A stretch of 10,411 bases of DNA, from contig CAKQRI010000048.1 of assembly GCA_934271365.1 (NCBI GenBank), positions 1 to 10,411 on the forward strand. The letters run 5' to 3'. This stretch comes from an uncultured Spirochaetales bacterium. Its GTDB lineage: Bacteria > Spirochaetota > Spirochaetia > Sphaerochaetales > Sphaerochaetaceae. Shown one piece after another: positions 6,727 to 10,411 of the stretch (positions within the stretch are counted from its first letter, which is position 1; each line of letters starts with the position of its first letter). A model generated the notes under the pieces. That model was not told where the DNA came from. It worked only from the letters and a program-made list of their open reading frames with translations, and made no database searches. Both the position numbers and the translations under genes were made by a program.

Positions 6727-7887
6727 ATGCAAAGTTTATCTATAAGAACAGCAGGATTCACTGATTCCGTAATACGCAGGATGACCAGAATCTCTATAGA
6801 GCATGATGCAATAAACCTCTCTCAGGGATTTCCTGATTTCAATCCTCCAGAGATGATCATAAACAGACTTAAAGAGGTTGCAGACCAGAATTTCCATCAG
6901 TACTCGATAACATCAGGGAGCCCATCTTTCCGCAATGCACTCGCAAAGAAACAGAAGCACTTTATGGGCATTGATATAGATCCTGACAGAGAGATTGTTG
7001 CAACATGCGGAAGCACTGAGGCTATGATGGCCGCGATGATGAGCATCACTAACCCAGGAGATAAAGTAATAATCTTCTCGCCGTTCTATGAAAACTATTC
7101 TGCAGATACAATACTCGCAGGGGCTGAGCCTATATATATGCCTCTGAATCCTCCTTCTTTCACTTTTGACCCAGAGGTACTTGAAGATGCATTCAGGGAA
7201 AAACCTAAGGCTCTTATCCTCTGCAATCCTTCAAATCCGTCTGGAAAGGTATTCAAGAAGGATGAACTAGAGATAATATCATATCTTGCAAAGAAATATG
7301 ATGCATATGTAATCACAGATGAAGTTTATGAACACATTGTATATAAGCCGAACAAGCACATATATATATCAACGCTGCCTGGAATGAGGGAAAGAACAGT
7401 ATGCTGCTCATCCCTTTCCAAGACATATTCAATAACAGGCTGGCGCCTTGGCTATACAATCGCACCTGAAGAGATAACAGAGAGGATAAAGAAGGTTCAT
7501 GACTTTCTGACTGTAGGCGCTGCTCATCCATTGCAGGAAGCTGTTATTCCAGGACTTGAAGCCTCTGATGATTACTATGAAGGACTAATCAGAGAATACA
7601 CACGAAAGAAGGACTTATTCTGCAGAGGTCTAAAGGATATAGGGCTGAAATACACAGAACCAGATGGAGCATATTACGTTCTTGTTGATATAGCCGAGTT
7701 CGGCTATGACAGCGATACGGAATTTGCTATAGATCTTGCATCCAGAATCGGAGTTGGAGCTGTTCCAGGCTCTTCATTCTTCAGGGAGAACATAAACAAT
7801 CTCCTGCGATTCCATTTTGCAAAGAAAGACGAGACACTTATCGAAGCACTTAACAGGCTTGAGAGGATTCGGGAATTAAAGAAGTAA
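6727..7887 (+). CDS. Class I/II PLP-dependent aminotransferase
   Basis: A cytoplasmic fold-type I aminotransferase of 386 aa, the usual length. It would transfer an amino group between an amino acid and a 2-oxo acid using pyridoxal phosphate. Visible marks are INLSQGFPDFNPP (29-41), the substrate-side N-terminal motif, and NPSNPSG (167-173) with the cofactor Asn170. TDEVY (197-201) contains Asp198, which pairs with the pyridine nitrogen. SLSKTYSITGWRLGY (229-243) has the Schiff-base Lys232 and phosphate-binding Arg240, and LRFHFAKKDETL (360-371) has the carboxylate-binding Arg361. The QGFPDF and RFxFAKKDETL motifs are typical of the kynurenine/glutamine/methionine aminotransferase (KAT-like) branch rather than classical AspC, so an aromatic or sulfur amino acid is the likelier substrate, but this is not decided. 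The stop codon overlaps the acetyltransferase start (TAATG). Confidence 0.93.
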   Translation: MQSLSIRTAGFTDSVIRRMTRISIEHDAINLSQGFPDFNPPEMIINRLKEVADQNFHQYSITSGSPSFRNALAKKQKHFMGIDIDPDREIVATCGSTEAMMAAMMSITNPGDKVIIFSPFYENYSADTILAGAEPIYMPLNPPSFTFDPEVLEDAFREKPKALILCNPSNPSGKVFKKDELEIISYLAKKYDAYVITDEVYEHIVYKPNKHIYISTLPGMRERTVCCSSLSKTYSITGWRLGYTIAPEEITERIKKVHDFLTVGAAHPLQEAVIPGLEASDDYYEGLIREYTRKKDLFCRGLKDIGLKYTEPDGAYYVLVDIAEFGYDSDTEFAIDLASRIGVGAVPGSSFFRENINNLLRFHFAKKDETLIEALNRLERIRELKK

Positions 7888-8423
7888 TGAATAAAATTGA
7901 GCTGAGAAGGATAACAGACACTGAACATCATATGTATGCTGAGGCATTGAAGCTATATGATGAGAGCTTCCCAATTCACGAAATACGAGAAGGAATTTCC
8001 CAGCATGCCATATTAAAAGACCCTGCTTATAGCTTTGATCTGATCTTCAGCCGCAATGAATTCATCGGATTAGCATTATTCTGGACAAAAGACAGATTTA
8101 TATACATAGAGCACCTCTGCATACTACCTGAAAAAAGGAATATGCATTATGGAGAGATGACACTAGATTTTCTCAAGCAATATGGCAAGATACTGATTCT
8201 TGAAATAGATCCGCCTATCGATGCTATATCAATACGACGCATGGCATTCTATGAAAGATGCGGTTTTTGCCAGAACAGCTTTGAGCATATCCATCCGCCA
8301 TATCACAAAGAATTCAAAGGCCATGAACTGAGGATAATGAGCTATCCAGAGCCTATCAGCAATGATGTTTATAGAGAATTCAATGATTACTTAGGCTCCC
8401 ACATAATGGCTGATGCTTTCTGA
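7887..8423 (+). CDS. GNAT family N-acetyltransferase
   Basis: A cytoplasmic acetyl-CoA-dependent acyltransferase of 178 aa. Motif A is visible as IEHLCILPEKRNMHYGEM (74-91), a beta-strand followed by the pyrophosphate-binding loop. The canonical R/QxxGxG/A reads R84-NMHY-G89, so the first loop glycine is His87. Motif B is MAFYERCGF (119-127), with the usual Tyr near the acceptor site. The start ATG overlaps the aminotransferase stop by 1 nt, so the two are cotranscribed and probably coupled. No independent promoter is visible. The acceptor (amino acid, small amine or protein N-terminus) cannot be read from sequence. The pairing with an aminotransferase suggests amino-acid-related metabolism but is weak evidence. 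Confidence 0.87.
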   Translation: MNKIELRRITDTEHHMYAEALKLYDESFPIHEIREGISQHAILKDPAYSFDLIFSRNEFIGLALFWTKDRFIYIEHLCILPEKRNMHYGEMTLDFLKQYGKILILEIDPPIDAISIRRMAFYERCGFCQNSFEHIHPPYHKEFKGHELRIMSYPEPISNDVYREFNDYLGSHIMADAF

Positions 8424-8424
8424 T

Positions 8425-8445
8425 TCTGCTATCATCTGCTTATGG
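8425..8445 (+). repeat. SD-less start region, copy 1
   Basis: The 21 bases ending in the ATGG of the 156-aa gene match the region at 8924-8944 at 18 of 21 positions. Both begin with TCTGCT and end in TATGG. Neither contains a GGAG-like ribosome binding site. Confidence 0.5.
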
Positions 8446-8912
8446 CTTTTACTTTTTATTATATAAACCTGATCATATTAATAATCATGCTCATTCCTTC
8501 TGTGATCTTCCAGGCAAAGAGAGACAAAGAATCAAAAGACGGAAATGAAGAAGAGCATAAGTACCATAACAGGCCTCTTGAAAGAATAGAGAAGTTTGGA
8601 CGCTATGGTACTATGTTCTTTTATGTAATAAGACTCGAGGACAGAAAAAGCATATCGACACTCTCGTATGCAATCATCTTTGCTCTTCTCATCTTATACA
8701 TAGCATTATGGATTTTCTTCTGGAATAAAGATTGTCTAAAAAGAGCAATAACTCTCTCGGTTATACCATCTATTCTATTCTTAGCATCAGCCATCATTGA
8801 CAGGAACTACCCTCTGCTTCTATTTGCACTTATCTTTGCTCCGGCACATATTGCAATCAGCATAAAGAGCTATGAGTTCGAGTCAAAGCTGAAAAGCACC
8901 CCAGCTTCATAA
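8442..8912 (+). CDS. Four-helix membrane protein, function unknown
   Basis: This 156-residue protein has hydrophobic helices at about 4-24, 74-94, 100-118 and 123-141. A charged cytoplasmic-like loop (26-52) lies after the first helix. A short conserved-looking stretch, IEKFGRYGTMFF (49-60), recalls hypothetical membrane proteins of anaerobic Bacillota, but I cannot name a family. It sits 18 nt after the acetyltransferase stop and 28 nt before the MATE start, so it is probably in the same operon. No Shine-Dalgarno sequence precedes the ATG at 8442. The 21 nt around its start resembles the region at the MATE start (8924-8944). A role beside the exporter is possible but unsupported. Confidence 0.7.
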   Translation: MAFTFYYINLIILIIMLIPSVIFQAKRDKESKDGNEEEHKYHNRPLERIEKFGRYGTMFFYVIRLEDRKSISTLSYAIIFALLILYIALWIFFWNKDCLKRAITLSVIPSILFLASAIIDRNYPLLLFALIFAPAHIAISIKSYEFESKLKSTPAS

Positions 8913-8923
8913 GCCTGCTCTTT

Positions 8924-8944
8924 TCTGCTACCATCAGCGTATGG
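8924..8944 (+). repeat. SD-less start region, copy 2
   Basis: This is the counterpart of 8425-8445, located at the start of the second MATE gene. The three differences are at positions 8, 13 and 16 of the 21-base unit. The ATG lies in the same place in both copies. Confidence 0.5.
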
Positions 8945-10266
8945 AGATAAAGCTTACTGAAGGTCCTATCACAAAGCGCCTTCTTCTTTTCACACTGCCG
9001 CTATTTCTTGGGAATCTTCTGCAGCAGCTATATAACATTGCTGACACAATAATAGTCGGACGATATCTAGGCGCAGAAGCACTAGCAGGAGTCGGATCGG
9101 CTTTTTCTCTGATGACCTTCATCACAAGCATACTATTAGGGCTGACAATGGGAAGCGGAGCTTATTTCTCCATACTATTCGGAAGAAAAGATGACTGCAC
9201 GTTAAGAAACTCCATATTCCTGTCATTCGCATTTACTGCCCTGTTCTCCTTAGCGCTCAGTCTGCTCTCATTCTTTCTGCTGGATTTCTTCATAAGGCTT
9301 CTTAACATACCAGCAGAAGTTGCCCCTCTCATGAGAGAATACCTATCAATAATCTTCATAGGAATATCTGCAGTATTCATCACAAATTACACAGCAGCAT
9401 TTCTGAGAGCAATAGGGAATTCGTTCCCACCTCTCATCGCATTGGCTTTCTCTGCAGTCCTGAATATTGCACTTGATCTTATATTCATAATCTATTTTAA
9501 AAGAGGAGTCAGAGGTGCAGCAGAGGCTACTGTAATCACCCAGTTCATCTCTGCTCTTGGTCTCCTGCTATTCACATTATCTAAATACCAGAAGTTCATT
9601 CCACAAAAAGACGACATGCATTTTGACAGTGCAAACATGAGAGCGCTGCTTTCCCTCTCTTCTATGACAGCAGTACAGCAATCTGTGATGAACTTCGGTA
9701 TTCTAATGGTACAGGGAATTGTAAATAGCTTCGGAACAGCTGTTATGGCAGCATTTGCTGCAGGTGTCAAAGTCGATGCCTTTGCATATATGCCTGTACA
9801 GGACTTCGGAAATGCCTATTCCACATTCGTTGCACAGAACCATGGTGCAGGAAATAAAGAAAGGATACTCAGAGGAACTAAAAGCGCATTTATCACAGTG
9901 ACTTTCTTCTGCATTGCTATAAGCATCATGATATTCATTTCAGCCCCATTATTAATCTCTATCTTCTCCACAGAAGATGAAATACTCAGAACAGGAAGCG
10001 AATACCTGAGGATTGAAGGATCATTCTACTTAGGGATAGGAATCCTATTCATGCTATATGGTTTTTATAGGGCAATAGAGAAGCCTGCAATGTCCATAAT
10101 ACTGACAGTGCTATCTCTAGGCACCCGTGTATTGCTATCATATATCCTTTCTCCAATACTAGGAGTGAAGGCAATCTGGGCTTCAATCCCTATTGGATGG
10201 GGTCTTGCAGATGCAATAGGCATAATATATTTCTTCTATTCGTTTGTAAAACGGGATTATAAATAA
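8941..10266 (+). CDS. MATE family efflux transporter
   Basis: An inner-membrane cation-coupled multidrug/toxin exporter of 441 aa with about 12 helices in two six-helix halves. The N-terminus is typical of bacterial MATEs: LTEGPITKRLL (5-15), then LPLFLGNLLQQLYNIADTII (19-38) with the conserved TM1 acidic residue D35, then VGRYLG (39-44). A second mark, AAFAAGVKVDAFAYMPVQDF, lies in the C-terminal half. This conserved N-terminus supports the ATG at 8941 although no Shine-Dalgarno sequence precedes it. It is distinct in sequence from the MATE at 2043-3368, so the two are not a recent duplication. It is the last complete gene of the plus-strand operon. I see no clear terminator after the stop. 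Substrate is unknown. Confidence 0.93.
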   Translation: MEIKLTEGPITKRLLLFTLPLFLGNLLQQLYNIADTIIVGRYLGAEALAGVGSAFSLMTFITSILLGLTMGSGAYFSILFGRKDDCTLRNSIFLSFAFTALFSLALSLLSFFLLDFFIRLLNIPAEVAPLMREYLSIIFIGISAVFITNYTAAFLRAIGNSFPPLIALAFSAVLNIALDLIFIIYFKRGVRGAAEATVITQFISALGLLLFTLSKYQKFIPQKDDMHFDSANMRALLSLSSMTAVQQSVMNFGILMVQGIVNSFGTAVMAAFAAGVKVDAFAYMPVQDFGNAYSTFVAQNHGAGNKERILRGTKSAFITVTFFCIAISIMIFISAPLLISIFSTEDEILRTGSEYLRIEGSFYLGIGILFMLYGFYRAIEKPAMSIILTVLSLGTRVLLSYILSPILGVKAIWASIPIGWGLADAIGIIYFFYSFVKRDYK

Positions 10267-10330
10267 TACCCAATTCCATAATATTTTCCGGAAACATGTC
10301 AGAAATTCAAATTAAAACGTATATAATAGT

Positions 10331-10411
10331 ATGTGTACTAATATAATCGAAAAAGTAATCAGAAGGCAGAGATGCCTCTTCGATGATGGCCTCTTCACAG
10401 TCGCAGCCTAT
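10331..10411 (+). CDS. Possible start of a further gene (partial)
   Basis: An open frame begins with ATG at 10331 and stays open for 27 codons to the window edge (MCTNIIEKVIRRQRCLFDDG and seven more residues). There is no Shine-Dalgarno sequence. A TATAAT box at 10322-10327 lies too close for that ATG to be in a transcript starting from it. A second TATAAT at 10342-10347 lies inside the frame. The true start may be further downstream, for example an ATG near 10383-10388 in another frame. The gene is plausible but weakly supported. Confidence 0.3.
   Translation, partial: MCTNIIEKVIRRQRCLFDDGLFTVAAY

Noticed and set aside
7130..7372. Short TATATATA runs in the aminotransferase gene
   Set aside because: They are explained by in-frame Tyr (TAT) and Ile (ATA) codons common in these genes.
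2043..10266. Two MATE genes as a recent duplication or inverted repeat
   Set aside because: The proteins differ clearly in sequence from the N-terminus onward. They share only the family fold and a similar length.
10371..10396. Direct repeat GATGCCTCTTC / GATGGCCTCTTC
   Set aside because: It is only 11-12 bases, occurs twice with one insertion, and lies in a possible coding start, so chance is likely.

Overview
The window is bacterial chromosome of moderately low GC. It has short intergenic gaps, GGAG-type ribosome binding sites, and heavy use of AGA/AGG and ATA codons. Gene content (an NSS amino-acid/sodium symporter, two MATE exporters, and a P-type ATPase with a non-CxxC HMA-like domain) fits a host-associated anaerobe, either Bacillota (Clostridia-like) or Spirochaetota. 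No rRNA or core phylogenetic marker is present, so the assignment is a guess. I see no CRISPR array, tRNA, rRNA, intact insertion sequence or prophage gene.

Region 1 (1-102) holds back-to-back inverted repeats and no gene. Region 2 (103-3808, minus strand) reads, in transcription order: a MarR-family regulator, a MATE exporter overlapping it by ATGA, and an 11-helix NSS transporter 57 nt later. A strong intrinsic terminator (512-552) follows, then a small four-helix membrane protein of unknown function. A consensus -35 box and a 15-bp imperfect inverted repeat lie in front of the regulator gene, which suggests autoregulation of the marR-MATE unit.

Region 3 (3869-6640, minus strand) is a compact three-gene metal-transport cassette. 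It encodes an 81-residue one-helix protein with an acidic/alanine-rich tail, a P1B-type ATPase, and a 107-residue protein homologous to the ATPase's own N-terminal domain. The cassette ends at a terminator with a GNRA-type loop. Its architecture resembles the mycobacterial PacL-CtpC pairing, but the ATPase has Tyr-Ser-Cys where CPC is usual, and the small protein lacks the metal-binding tail of PacL1.

Region 4 (6583-10411, plus strand) is divergently transcribed from region 3. It encodes a class I PLP aminotransferase, a GNAT acetyltransferase overlapping it by 1 nt, an unknown four-helix membrane protein and a second MATE exporter. A possible partial gene begins at 10331. The last two complete genes lack a Shine-Dalgarno sequence and share a similar 21-nt start region.

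Most of the window is ordinary transport and accessory metabolism. The best candidates for something under-described are the metal-ATPase cassette, the shared SD-less start region, and the hairpin cluster at the left edge.
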